DNA from: Daphnia carinata
Lineage: Eukaryota > Arthropoda > Branchiopoda > Diplostraca > Daphniidae
DNA length: 64,000 nt
Reading direction: 5' to 3'
NCBI RefSeq assembly: GCF_022539665.2
Contig: NC_081336.1
Location: 7,788,778-7,852,777, forward strand
The notes beneath the pieces are model-generated. The model saw only the letters and a list, made by a program, of their open reading frames with translations, searched no databases and was not told the origin of the DNA. Numbering within the stretch: position 1 is the stretch's first letter; every line of letters begins with the position of its first letter. Positions 21,884 to 35,099 of this stretch are shown in pieces. The position numbers and the translations under genes were made by a program.

Positions 21884-24800
21884 CTAGTACTCACGGCTGC
21901 GAGAATCAGAATCACTTGGTTCTGCAATATTTTCTCTCAATACGGTTACATCATCATCCTCTTCTTCAGTATCATCTTCTTCCGATGACGCGTTCCGCGA
22001 CTGTCCGCCATCATCAGATTCTGCAATACTTGTTTGACTAAGAATCTCTTGACCTTTCAGGTTTTTATTTTTGAGGTTTCCGATCCAAAACGCTCCCGCG
22101 CATCCATGGGCTGCCAGCATGTGTTTAACGCGGTAAAATATCGCTTCTCGAATCCTAGTCATAGCTGGAATATTAGCGGCTAGCGTTTGATCGCTTGATA
22201 TCTTGGCATGATTGCACACGTTCTGCAGCATCCGCGTGCTTTTTTGTAAATTTTTCAATAATTCTTGCGATTCTTCCTTAATGTTCTTGAACTGTTTGTC
22301 TAGAAGAGGCATAGCCAATTTGTAAAAAAATTCAATTACTAAGCGGCCGTGCTTTAGGCAAGAAATGAGGATGCTTCGTTTGTCATTCGTTTTGACTGTT
22401 TCTACTAGTTGGTTCAGCAGAAAGACCACTTTCTCCCAAGTTTTAAAGGTTTCTCTTAGAGATGTTGGACTGGCACCTGGACCGGGAATCTTTTTGACAT
22501 TTTCGACCAAAGCGACAAATGCAGCACGAAAGTAGAAGGTGAATGTTGCGTTGTTACATGTACGGAAGGACTCCGACTCAGAACCATCCGATTGGATTAC
22601 CTCAGCCATGGCATTTGTAATAATGTCTTCTAATTTTCCAAATACGTTAGAGCCATGAAGTAGATAAACCTAATAAAAGAATATATTAGCTTAGACTTCA
22701 TTATTTTTCTATCATAACTTACTTGAATCATATTCTCTATATCTCGATTGAATTTTGATCCTTTGTTCGATTCCCCGTCAGCTGTGTTCCAGCTGCGCTT
22801 CAAATATCCTTCGGCGACCATCGCCAAACTGCAGGGAATAAACAGAAAATATTTAATAATGATAAACTCCTATTTTTTCAAAGGGTTTTACCGTTCGGAT
22901 AGTTCCGGATCAGGACGGTGATTGTAAAGACTGACCAGCAACTGTACGTGCTCAACGGCACAAGAAAACGAAGTAATAGAACTAGAAAATTTTTCTATAT
23001 AATCGAAGGAAGAAGCCTGAAGTTCTTCAAGATTAGCTGTTTTGGCATCTTCACGTACACGCCCGGCTATAAATCTTAGGGCATCTTCAAGTAACGGAGC
23101 TCCCGTTGACTTCTGGAACTCATGCCATGAAAAAATACGATTGAGAATGCGAAAAATCAACGTGTAGCTGTTGCCGAGTCGTTGGGCCAGCTCAGTAAAC
23201 ATTTCCGGTCCGTCTAGCATCCCATCACTCATTTCAATCAGTTGCTGAAAATAGCCTGAAATAGCTTCCAGGTGGGTAGTTAATCGTCTAATGAGTGACA
23301 CACTCCGCTTCGCTACTTCCAACGGTATGTAGAGGTCCAGCATCAAGAAAGAGTCATAATCGGATTCTTGTTTTAGAGGAAAGCGTCGCTTAGGTGCCGC
23401 AGTTAATAATTTATGCTCTAACTTGGCTGCCAAATCGCCCAACAGCAACTCGAGATCTGTTGGCTATAAGAGAATTCGATAGAATTTTCTTCAACAAACT
23501 TATAATGTTATGCTTTGCCATACCTTTAAGGAGGTGGTCGCATCGTTCTCAGTCAGGTCCAGTGTGGAAGAAAGTAAAACAAACGCGGATAAATCAAGCT
23601 CGCGGAAATGAATGGGATAAGTCGAAACAACCATGTCTGGTTCACCAACTTTTCCAGGCTGCGATGCGACAAAGTCGAATTTCGAAACTTCGGAAACCGA
23701 TTCACGAGGTGTGCTATGTAAAATAGACTAGAAGAGCAACGATTATTTTTATTGAGTAAATCTTGCAAGCATTTTTATGGACTTGTACCTTATTTGGTGT
23801 GGCTAGGGTTGTGTCATTCTGATTATTTACTTTATTGGCACCTTTGCCTTTCGTTCCATCTTTCTTTGGTGCAGCTGCCTTCTTCTTTGCACCACTTTTA
23901 CCCTTTTCTTTAAAAGCACGAGGGGGTTCTCCCAAAAACACCGATGGAGGTGGCATGAAAGAAGAATTTTTAGCCAAAGCTCGGTAGAACTTCTTTTTGA
24001 GTTCTACCACATCTCGTAGCCGTTGTATAACTTTGGCTCGCATTGGTTTCGAACGGGCAAACGTATTAATGACCTCGATACACCAATTGGTGCCGTAAAA
24101 ATAGCAACGACACACTATATCTTTGTCAGTTTGAGGCATGCGTTCGAAATCGTCCATCCCTTCGTCAGTTGGAAGACAGAGAGCACACCCCAATAGTGCA
24201 TCGATATCTTCAAGGTTTGCCTGATAAAAACAAAAAATTACGGAGTCACACATGCATATAGAAATGTGGTTCAAGAAATAGTAGACGAACCTCTTCAAAG
24301 GAATCGATGGTATTGCGGAGGAGCCGAAAATGTGACATAAGTGTTGTAAGAGATGGTTGATTTGCATTCTCACGATCTCTTTTATCCTTGCGATTTTGTT
24401 CTTTTATTACCATAGGAGCGATGTTCAGAAAAACCATTGAGACGGACGGCGTATCTTCTTCAACAGTGTCCAAGCCATACTGCAGAGACAGGGGAATCTG
24501 GAAATTATCGATCTGTTGTTCGGTTTCGTCCACCACAAAATGTTCCTGAACAATCCAAAATATGAAATAATAACATTCTAAAAAACCTTAATCAGTACAG
24601 GGTTATACCTGAAATTTTTCGGAAACGCCGTCATAAAGATAGCTATGAAGAGAAGGATGGATGTCATGGACCAACGAAGTGCTAGCCATCTCGTCCATGA
24701 AGAGGGCGGTAACTTCTGGGACGTGTTTTGTGGAAGCGTTAACAAGATCGATGATGGCTTTGGCTTGAATTAGACGCTGGTCACTTTGAAGAATTCCACT

Positions 24801-26892
24801 ACGGCTTGAATCTGTAATAGTCAACGACGAACTTGACTGACTAAACTGGCCATCCCCACTCAATTCGCCCACTAGCTCTGGATTAGCTAGAACGTGGATA
24901 AGGGCAACAGAACCCAGGATTCCCATTCGTTGATATTCCACTTGTTTCCCTGCAAGCTGCTTCTTAATAATCATCAACAGCTCACTTTGGATTGAAGCAC
25001 TGAAGGAAGCTAACCTGCAGTAAATTCAAAAATTGCAGAAATGCCAATTCCGTGGCCAAAAATTATGATTATTTTTCTAAAGGCTAGTTACCTCACTTTC
25101 GTTTCATCGGTCATTGAAAAGCCATAAGCCATTTTGGCTAAGAGTTCCATAACTCTTTTTACCTGTGGCAGCGCCATATATTCTATATATTCCAACAGGG
25201 AGACGATGAAGGCCGAAAATCGAACCAAATGGTTCCAATTTGCATCAGCAAGCTCTTGTAGAACAATCAAGGCAGCTGTCGCAGGGCTATTATCGGATGA
25301 CGATTTGTGCCCTGCACAACTGACGTATTGGATTAATGCTTGTACTACCTCTTGTTGATAGAATTCGTCAAAATGGACGAACATTTCTTGAAAGCAGACA
25401 GAACCATGCAAAGCCAGCAAAGGATCAGAGGTCAAGATCAAGCTGTCAGCAATTGCACACAATTGCTCAAAGTGGTTTTTAAGAACACAGTCGTACAGCT
25501 TGAATGTTTCTTTCACTAGCTCAGTCGTTAATGTCTCTGAGCGTATTTTCTTTCGAATCGTCAGCTCAACTTCGAGACGCCGTCCACTTAACTTGTGCTG
25601 AATCACTAATACAAGCAGATCGATGCAAGTGAGTTCCGTTTTCGACTGGATCTCTGTGTAACAAACATATGCTGTTTAAAAAAGGTTTAAAGAAATGTAA
25701 AAACTATCAGAATACCTTTTAGCCAGGTATCTGCCAAAGATTTTGATCCTATCATAGAGTTCTGAATTGATTCTGTTGATAAGGAAATGCAATCGTTAAT
25801 AGTTTCCTTCGATACACGTTCATGACGCTTTTTGAAGATCTTGTCGAAGTGCAATCCAACCTCTTTTATAATACAGGTGGTTTCATCTGGTTTTATCCGT
25901 TTGAACACAAAGGTTAGGAGAACGGGGACGGTTTCGAGAGGTACAGTCGGTAGTCTCTTTACAACTTTTCGCCGAATTTCAGCGGCTTCATCTACGGGAA
26001 GGCTAAGATCACCTAGGACATCTAGGATTGCGGCGGTCAAGGAGTTATTTGTTTCCTCCAGCATGCCACAAAGAACGAATGCCACGCGAATGTTCTCCTT
26101 GTCGCCCACTACGCTGGGTAAACAAGAAATAATTTCCTTTCTTATCGTTGAAGAGGAAGAGTTTAGAAGATCCAATAGCGTATCGACGACATGCACAGGA
26201 TCCACTATCCGATTTAACCACGCAATTTGGGAAAGAATCAAAGAGGGAAGATTGACTCCCGTAGCTAATGGCCTTTCCTCATTGGCTGCCTTTGTGAATC
26301 TTTTCAAAATGGTAGCCATCAGCTTTGGTTGGATTTCATCAATTTGCAGCAATAACCTTACAAGGGAATCCTGAGGTAAAGTTATCGCATTGCTGGTTTC
26401 TTCGCCTCCTGAATTCTAAACTCAAATGATTCTGAAATGAAAAGTTTTCTGTAAAATAAAGGAATGTTTACCTCTGTTAAATGTAATGCCTTTATGAAAT
26501 TGTCTCTGTTATTGAAGAAAGTATCACACTCAGAAACGAAAAATTCAATGCTTCTTGGATAGTGAACACTAGTTGTTAGGTGTTCTCTTAAGCTCTGTTG
26601 GAACTCAAATGGTTGAACACCTGGTGAAAATTAGCAATTATCTACATGTTATATAAACTGATAGTGTACAAAACAAACTCAGCAGGTTAGGCAGGTTTCC
26701 CGTTCTTGGATAAAACCCAGCTTCTGTCAGTGTCTTTATGAAATCAGCAGGACCATTAGCTAGATTATCAATATCTTCTGCTTTTCTCTTTTTCGTTTTA
26801 GGTGGTGGCAACGCTCCCAATACATCATCGTCTTCATCATCGGAATCCAACATCATCGTGGCCCTTTTCCTCGACACGTTATTTCGGTTCAT
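21884..26892 (-). CDS. FANCD2: Fanconi anaemia group D2 protein
   Basis: Eleven exons join without phase conflict: 26679-26892, 26472-26620, 25716-26415, 25092-25653, 24609-25014, 24291-24545, 23789-24220, 23524-23727, 22892-23463, 22723-22828 and 21884-22669. They give 1461 residues (human 1451). Recognisable blocks are LPSVVGDKEN, the helical repeats around EIQSKTELTCIDLL, ANLEDIDALLGC, HFRELDLSAFVLL, MSDGMLDGPE, CLKHGRLVIEFFYKLAMPLL and AFWIGNLKNKNLKGQEI. FANCD2 pairs with FANCI and is monoubiquitinated at crosslinked DNA. Near the expected acceptor the sequence is LPQVKRVMELL, with Lys520 next to Arg521. A Lys/Ala-rich stretch (about residues 840-880) is basic, and the C-terminus is acidic, as in the family. 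The gene diverges from HEATR1. Confidence 0.96.
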
Positions 26893-27227
26893 TTTTAAAG
26901 ATAAGTTTGAATAGCTCTATTGGTAGACAGAATGTGAAAACTTTTCCCAGTTGTGCTTTAGGGGAACAACTATTATGGGGATTCACTAGACCACAACCAT
27001 GATTATGCAAAATATTACACTGAACCTCAAACTATTTTGCATTGCCTTTCTCATATCTTTCCCGCCTGCTAGAACTGTTGTTCCTCTAGCGAGAATTTTG
27101 GGCCTTATCCCAAAAAAACAAAAGAACAACGATTTTTTTCAATAGTAGTCTGCTCGGTGTGTTACACGTGGTTTCCGAATCAAGCATACATTTTCCTACT
27201 GATGTGAAGCTATTAGCATTATTTAAA
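26893..27227. promoter_or_regulatory. Divergent promoter FANCD2/HEATR1
   Basis: 335 bp separate the two divergent start codons. No TATA box is evident. A stretch near 27060-27110 (CCGCCTGCTAG, then TCTAGCGAGAATTTTGGG) is the most GC-rich part. This arrangement means a DNA-repair gene and a ribosome-biogenesis gene share one promoter region. Confidence 0.65.
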
Positions 27228-30200
27228 ATGACAAGTTTATCACGTCAACTTAAAAAACTTGCAGCGCCCCAAACTTCTTTACTAAAACTTGACAAAAAGA
27301 AGCCTTCCCTCCTCTTTGACCCGCTAGAAGCAGCGAATTTAGACAGAGATGCAGTTTTCGAAATCGGTAGGTTTTGTTGTATGTGAGGTTTCGAAACAGT
27401 GACTAAAAACTTTTATTTGCAGGTTTGTCGGGTCTTGAAGATCTGGAGAAACTTGACGTACGATTTAGCGAGTTTCGCAATTCTCTTTATTCACTTACAT
27501 CAAAACAGTTTGAACGATCTGTTCATACAGTGGAAGTCAATACGAAAATCGATGAAGAAATTGAAAGATTCCTCATTTTGTTATCTCCATATTTTACGTT
27601 AAGAAGCTCCCAAAAAGCATTGGAATGGCTTGTGAATCGGTTCCATATTCACCAGTTCAACACAGATGCCTTTATCATGTGCATCCTACCGTTCCATGAC
27701 ACAAAAATTTTTGTGCGAGCTATTCAACTTATTGCATTGAGAAACCAATTTGGTCAATGGGATTGGCTCCGTCCTCTCCAAAAGCCTGGAATTCCTCTAC
27801 CAAAGAACACACTTCTCAATTGTTGTGCAAAGGATGTTGGACTCATCAAACTCATTTGTGCAAATTTAGATAAAGCCACAAAAATTCATTCAGAAAAACC
27901 ATCTGTGTTGAATGTTTTCATCGCATTTTTCACCTCGACAATCATCGGAATGGTGGAGCGCTCTAATGGAGTAAGCGAAGAGCAATTGGCTATTCTTCTC
28001 CCATCCATTCTTAACGGTCTCGTCAGCAAATTTCCTGATCTTGTTGCTGGATGTTACATGATCGTCGCACAGTTGAATAGAAAAGCAAACCTGAGTCCAC
28101 GGGTTGCAGAAGATTTGGTTGTATCAACAATAAAAGTATTTCTGAAAAAGAAAAGTATATTGTTTCTGTTTACTAATTAAACATTTCTCGTTACAGGGAA
28201 TGATTCCTTCATTGACATTAGAAGCTGTCACGTTACTTATTGTATTGTGTGATCGGCAAGAAAAGCATACATTTGGTGTCGCCCAAATGCAAAAATCCAT
28301 CAAATCTCTCCTTTTGAGTGAGGAACTTCTTCCATCAATTGGCACCCTTGCATCCTGTCACCAGGTTTCGTCATTCATATCGGCATTGATACAGGGCTTC
28401 GTTTTGGAGCTAGGGCAGAACACTAAGATCTTACGCTTCAAAAAAATTCAAACTTTTTTGACAAATATGATTGAAGAAGTGCGTTTCATCGGGGAAGATT
28501 CAACAGTTGTCGTCAAGTAAGTACTATACATGCCTGTTCGTGCTTTTGTAGCTGTACATATAATTATTTTTGGCGTTAGGTCTTTTATTTACGGATATTT
28601 AGAAGCAATCGAAAAGATGGACGTAGCTTCTAAGAACAAGCTGCAAATAGTAATCGTTTCAATTCTGGATCGTCTGGAGAAACAATATCCTGTCGATTTT
28701 GAGAAAGCTATTCATCTATCGACGGTTGATCATGCCATCAGCGTTGAACGCAAGGAAGAAATGCGTAAATTGCTCGGAGCGAATTGGGATGTGGATCATA
28801 CCTCGCTCTTTTTGAAATTGAATCATAGCTCTGCTGAAGTCAGACTAGATGCAATTCGATCAGTTGTTCAAGCTGTGCAGCAGGGAAAGGTGTGAACGAC
28901 ACTTTAAATGATTTCTACTACAATTATTGATTTTGTTCGTCAGGTACGCAACATGAGCTTTGCCGTGTCCAGCATTATTGAACGACTTACTGACACTGAC
29001 GCCCTAGTTGTCAGTGAAGTACTTCGCCTTGGTGAAAACCTGTTAACTATTCTTCCAAATGACAGACAGTTTGCAATATTGCGGGCTGCCCTGGGCAGTG
29101 GTCTGCCAGGAGATAGTGAAATCTGGAATCCTGTAAGCAAATTATTACTAACCATGAAATTCTCGAATTAACTAATAATTTTGTTTTGTTCCTCAAAGGT
29201 CCGGCTAAGTTTGATCAAATTACTTTGCAGCAAAACTTATATCGATAAACTCAATGAGGACGAGTTAGTTGAACTCTTTTTGGCTCTGCTACCTTTCCTT
29301 GTTGCTATTGGTAAGGCGGGATTGGAATTAACGATGCAAATCGCTGTCTCCGAATTGCAAAAACACTCTCCAATGCTTCAAGTTCTCGCCCAAGGTATAT
29401 AAGTCATTTTTATTAAGTGAAGCAAGCTATTAACTACTGTTTTGTTTAAAATAGAAATTGGACGCCGCAAAGAAAATGCACAAATTGCGAAAGAATGGAA
29501 AAATGATGAAATGATCACATACAATTTACATGAAGTCATGCGCCAGGTCAAGCCATTTTCAAGTGAACAATTGAACGTGAAACTTGGCGAAAGAATCCTA
29601 GGATGTATTCAAGATCCTTTAACACACCCATCTCTTTCTGTACCGGCCATTTTGGTTATGGCAGCGCTTATCCAAGGCGAATCGAATGCATTAGTAGCTA
29701 CCAAAATGGCTACTCAATTTGTTGATGTTTTATTTGGAATGCTTAAAACCGCCAAGGTAATTCAAACAACTAATTAGAATATTAATAAAATTCGGTAAGC
29801 TTTAATTGTATTTTAAAGGCGAATCCGCGTGCGGAGGACAAAGGGAAGAATCGCATTCGTGCGTATCTACTTCAAGCCCGTGAAAAAGGTGTTGTTGCCC
29901 ATGATGCTCTTCTTTATGGAGCAATGGAGGTGTTCCAGGGCCTTCCAATTGATTGTATCAAAATGTTTAAAAGGCAGTGGATGACCCTGACTAACGTTGA
30001 TGATCCCAACGATACCAGCGTGCTGTTTTTGCTGGGTCTATTTCGTTTCCTTGTATTGGGACTGACTTCGAAATCTACCACATCGTTCCAGACATCTCTG
30101 CAAATCTTTTTTGACCGTATGAAAGAAGCGGAAACGAAATTATTATTTCTCAGCCTCGTATGGAACAACCCGGAAGCTCCTGATTCTTTGAAGATAGTAG

Positions 30201-33200
30201 CTCTTAAAATGGGTTCGTTGTACCTGGAACAAGCTGCTGCAAGAAATACTTGGGCTATCCAGTACAGCTCTTCTGTTGTTCCTCAACTTCTTTGCTGTTT
30301 GACATCCACTAATCCAGTTATTCGTCAGCACGCGTTGGCCGTCTTCAAAGTATTGGGGTCCTCGTTTTCAACTTCTTCGAAAACATACGGCACTCTCATA
30401 GTCGATATCCATCAAGCTGCTGAAGAATTAAAAATTGACGAGGAACAAGTCAAAGTAGTCTTGGCTAGATATTTATCTAAGAAGGTTGCCTCCCCTACGT
30501 CCGCAGCTTTGTTCGAATTGCTTATCTTAAATGATGTTCCAGATTGTGTAAAACAAGGACTTCTGAAGGCTCTTGAACAAGTGAATTCAGCAGCAATCTT
30601 GACGCGATTATTGCCGTTGATTGAGGAATTCATCAGTAAAACGGACGTTTCACTCTCAGCAATCCAATCAAATATCTTGACCATGCTCTTGGAAAGGTTC
30701 TCTCCTGAGTCTGCTTCTATAATCACCAAACCCGAAGGCTGGAACTGTTTCCAAAAAGTAAAAGTTTCATATTTTGTTCTTGAAAGAGCAGTTAATTAAA
30801 TTTTAAATTGATTAGGCACTACGTTCATCTAATAATGCCATCGTGACTGGAGAACAACTAGTTGTTCTCTCACCTCAGGATATCGTAATTGAAGTCATCA
30901 CCAAAGATTTCTTCCGAGTTCTACCCACCGAGTCCATTAAGCTCAAAATTTTCGATGAGTTGTTGGAAATCATCATCGATACGGACAAGACAGTGACGGC
31001 CAGGCAGGCACGACGTGCGTTAAAAAGAATTTCATATGATGCGGCTTTGTTGATGAAACAACTTGAATTCAAGTCCCAGCCAATTGAATCGGTAATTTAT
31101 ATTTAATTTCCCGATTTCAATTATTTTGTTTAATAACGTTTGTCTTACAGAAGGTGGATATTAAAGTGAGCGAATTGAGAGGACGTCGTCAACGTCAGCA
31201 ATCACTTAAGCCGAGTCAGTGTCTTCTTTGGAACAGGATCTTGGCCGTTTTGGAAATGCTCCAAATCAAAAAAGAAATTGCCAGTATTCATTTACTGATT
31301 GCCCCTCTCTTCGACTTGCTGAAGATTTGCCTGGATGAAGAAGAACAGGCCCCACTAGAGTATTCAAAACAGTTGATCCTCTCTTGTCTATTGAGCTGTT
31401 GTCAAAAACTTCCTCAAGGTTAATTCCACTTCTTTATTTTTAAATAAAATTTAAGTAATCATTTTCCTTTCTTCAAATAGGAGATAGCGTGAAACTAGCC
31501 TCGGAATTCAACACAGGATTGATTGTACAATGCATCCGCGTCTCGAACAATCCGCAAACACACCACCAGGCTCTACTTCTGCTATCCCTGGCTGCTCAAC
31601 TTTTCTCCAGTCACGTGTTGCACAACATTATGGCCATTTTCACTTTTATGGGCACATCTGTTCTGCGTCAGGACGACGCTTACAGTTTCCAAGTGATTGC
31701 CAAGACACTCGAGTCCGTCATTCCGACGTTAATCGAAGCTTCAATGAAAACGGCTGTAGAACCAGTCGTGACGACCGTTATTCATGTTTTTGCCGATGCT
31801 CTTCCTGAAGTGCCTGAACATCGTAGGATCCCCGTTTTCGACAGATTATTGACAACGTTAGATCCTGAAATTTACTTTTGGCTTGCTCCTACACTCATCC
31901 TACCGAATATGGCCACACAAGGACCCCGGCTTGGGAGGGGGTTGGTTAAAGAGGAAGAGAAGGATCGTATCGCTCCTGATGTCGAGTTTTCTTTGAATGT
32001 TTGTCATCTATACAAGCCGCAAGTGCAACTCAATGCCTGCACCAGGATGATTGAGTACTTGCAGTTGGTGCCGGTAGAGAAAGACGAAAGGCGTCGAGTG
32101 GCAAGCACGGAAAATAAAGACATGACGGAGGGAAGCTCACCTTTTAGTCTTGATCTTCACAGTACCCGACAATTGTGCCACTTTAAATTGCTAATGGTCA
32201 ATTTCATATCTACACTTTTATCGTCTAACCGACTGGTTGAGCAACTGGTGGAGCTGGAAGAAGCAGAAAAACCTTCGCTGGAGAAGCTTTATCAGAAATT
32301 AGTTGAAACAGCTTTAGAATATACCCAATCAATTTCACGTCAAGTGGATCTACCATTGAAAGTCACTTCAGCCGAACAGGGTCCAAACCCCAAATTTTGG
32401 CGAGCTTTGCTTCATCGTTCTTATGACGTCATTGACAGGTAACTTGCTCAATCAGATTTAAACTGTTGTAATTATTAAATTGTTATTCGTTTTTACAGAG
32501 TTAATAGCTTGCTTCCTCGAGCCATGTTCATCTCAGTGGTGCACTCTTTGTTATCGCATTCATTACCATCGATCCGACGCCGTGCCATGGAATTACTGAG
32601 TGCTAAACTTCAACATCAATCCAACTTTTTCTCTCTGCCTCTGGATGAATCCGTCCTGCTGGAATTGATTCCTTCATTGACTGCCATTGCTAATGGCCAG
32701 GGATCGAACGAGGAAGCTGCTCTTAATCAGCAAACGGCTTTCTTTACCCTCAAATTGTTATGCCGTTGTTTGGGACCATCGGCCAGCACTTCGTTCCGTC
32801 CGGTTTTGGATGTCGTAGTTGATACGATTTCACCTGAAAAATCAAGTTCAACCACCGTCTTGGCATCGGCATTCCTCTGCTTGGCTGAGCTTATTCAAAA
32901 CATGGGCGTCCAATCCCTACCACATCTTCCACGTTACGGTGCTAACCTAGTAGCCCGTTTAGGAGACATATCCAGCATCGAAAACCACGATCTATTATTG
33001 CTGAGTGTAGTGACAGCCGTGTGCAAGTTGGTAGAAACGTTGCCACAATTCCTCGTGCCCTATCTGCCTCCCATTCTAAAACAGGTAATGCGTTTTAAAG
33101 CAATTTTGATATTTTATCTGATTTTTGAAATTTTTAGATCTGTTACCTGTCGGCCAAACAACCTGTTAATGAGAAACCATCGCAATTGCAATCACGTCTT

Positions 33201-34244
33201 CAGAATATTCGACATTCGTTGGCAACGGCCAGCGTACCTCGTTCATTAATTAATGGAGTAACACAAGTCTACGCCGAAGTGTCAATGATTGAAAGTGGAA
33301 CATTCGTTCCATCGCCATCTATCGGCCCGTTGATGTCCATCCTATCGGAAAGCTTTGCCGCCATGAGCTCAGAAGAATTGACTATCCAATTACCTGCTTT
33401 AACGAGCTTCTTCATTAAGGCATTAGATGCTCGTTCGTTACTGAGCGTCCAGCAAGCAACGATTGAGCAAATGAATGCGGCCGAAGAACCTGTTGTTTCT
33501 GCGTTAGTATCTTTGGTACTGAAGCTCTCGGAAGCCAGTTTCCGTCCGTTGTTTTTCCAGCTGTACGAATGGGCTACGAGGATCACTGATATGCGCAAGG
33601 AACGTCTCGTTTCATTTTACAACATAACGATGCAAATTGCTGAAAAATTGAAGGGCCTCTTTGTCGTCTTTGCTGGACATTTCATCCGGAATGCAGCACA
33701 GGTGATTGCGGATACGAATTACACGCAAAAGGGATCGTTGCCATTCACTGGCCCACATGCCGAAGGCAATACCGTGATGCTGCTGGAATACGTGCTGAGA
33801 TGCCTGTACCGCGTTTGTTTGCACGACAATGAGAATTTCATCAACAAGGAACGATTCGAAACATTGATGGAACCATTGGTTGATCAACTGGACAATCAGC
33901 TTGGAAATGAAGATGTCGTACGACGAAGAGTCAAGGATCTACTCGTTCCCTTGCTGGCCCAAATGGCCGTTGCTGCTAGTGATGACTATCTATGGAAGGC
34001 ATTGCATTATCAATTGCTGCTGAAGACCAGGAGTAATTCACCTCACGTCCGCTTGGGTTCGCTTAGTGCGTTGTCTGCTTTAGTTGAGAAACTAGGAGAG
34101 GATTACCTGGCCTTATTGCCGGAAGCTATTCCGTTCTTGGCCGAACTGCTTGAAGACGATGTTCACGAAGTGGAAGTAGCAGCCCAGACAACCATTGCCA
34201 ATATGGAAAATATGCTTGGCGAACCTTTGCAAAAATATTTCTAG
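27228..34244 (+). CDS. HEATR1: HEAT repeat-containing protein 1 (UTP10 homologue)
   Basis: Thirteen exons join in phase: 27228-27366, 27423-28135, 28197-28516, 28580-28889, 28944-29132, 29199-29394, 29455-29756, 29819-30757, 30816-31091, 31151-31418, 31481-32438, 32499-33084 and 33138-34244. They give 2100 residues (human 2144). The N-terminus MTSLSRQLKKLAAPQ, with SLLFDPLEAANLDRD and FLILLSPYFTLRSSQKALEW, is typical. The body is repeated amphipathic helices, and the C-terminus (HEVEVAAQTTIANMENMLGE) keeps the family ending. HEATR1/Utp10 is part of the t-UTP complex of the small-subunit processome in the nucleolus and is needed for rDNA transcription and pre-18S processing. Confidence 0.96.
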
Positions 34245-34990
34245 ACTCTTTCGTATTTTGGTTGAAGAAATTGTATCGGGACTCAGCAAAATTAAATACT
34301 TTTTTTGTGTGTATGCAGGAACATCTGATTTTGATCTATATAAGAATGTTTTATTTTAAGTAGAAGGACGTAACGAAAGTGGGTGACGGCGAAGGACGGG
34401 CTGCGACATAGACTTCTCTAAAAACCTTTCACTATGAAATTAGCATTTCATTATTGCGAATCGCTTTAATTCTGCCATTATGGAACCTTCGGAAATTGAA
34501 TCTATTTGCTGATGGAAAGCGACGTTGCCAGCTAAATCACCAAAACAGGATCCTTGCCAGCATATCTTCGAGGACAGAAACAAAACCGGACGGTGGCCTG
34601 TTTAGATTTTCTATTTTTTACGGATCATAGACGAACAGATAAAGAGAAAGGTTTCCATTGTTGGCACGGGGAATTTTTCGTCTCAAAACATTGGACGCTA
34701 ATGCGTGTGTAGTCTTAAACCACTTTCCCTTGATCGCCAAAAATTTTAGGGGAATTTTGGATAGTAAAACTGGTCTAGTTTCGTTGTGGTTGAAATGAAG
34801 TTCTAAATCCCACTTAATTATTCCGGTTACACAAGAAAATAATCTGCTTTTCACAAATGAATCAATACTCTCATAGATTTTTTACTGCTTAAATCGTGCC
34901 ATTATGTAACGTCAACAAATGTTTAACTTTTCAAGACTTCTCGATAATTTGTAACCGGATTTACTTAACAAAAAAAGAACTGAATCGTTA
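34245..34990. other. Intergenic between HEATR1 and the cuticle cluster
   Basis: It contains the HEATR1 3' UTR and AT-rich sequence. A 78-codon minus frame (34618-34854) has no recognisable motif. Homology to the 3' UTR of the second cuticle gene begins at about 34,990. Confidence 0.5.
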
Positions 34991-35099
34991 TGCGTAGAAT
35001 CTTTTTATTTGTGCACACCGCAGATATAACATCGTATGGCATCCACTTATATAGACTGATGTAATTGTCTTATACATATAGACTTTTCATTGAAATAAT

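Noticed and set aside
25832-26374. 180-codon plus frame in the FANCD2 region
   Set aside because: Antisense of FANCD2 exon 3, whose sense frame is conserved with human FANCD2.
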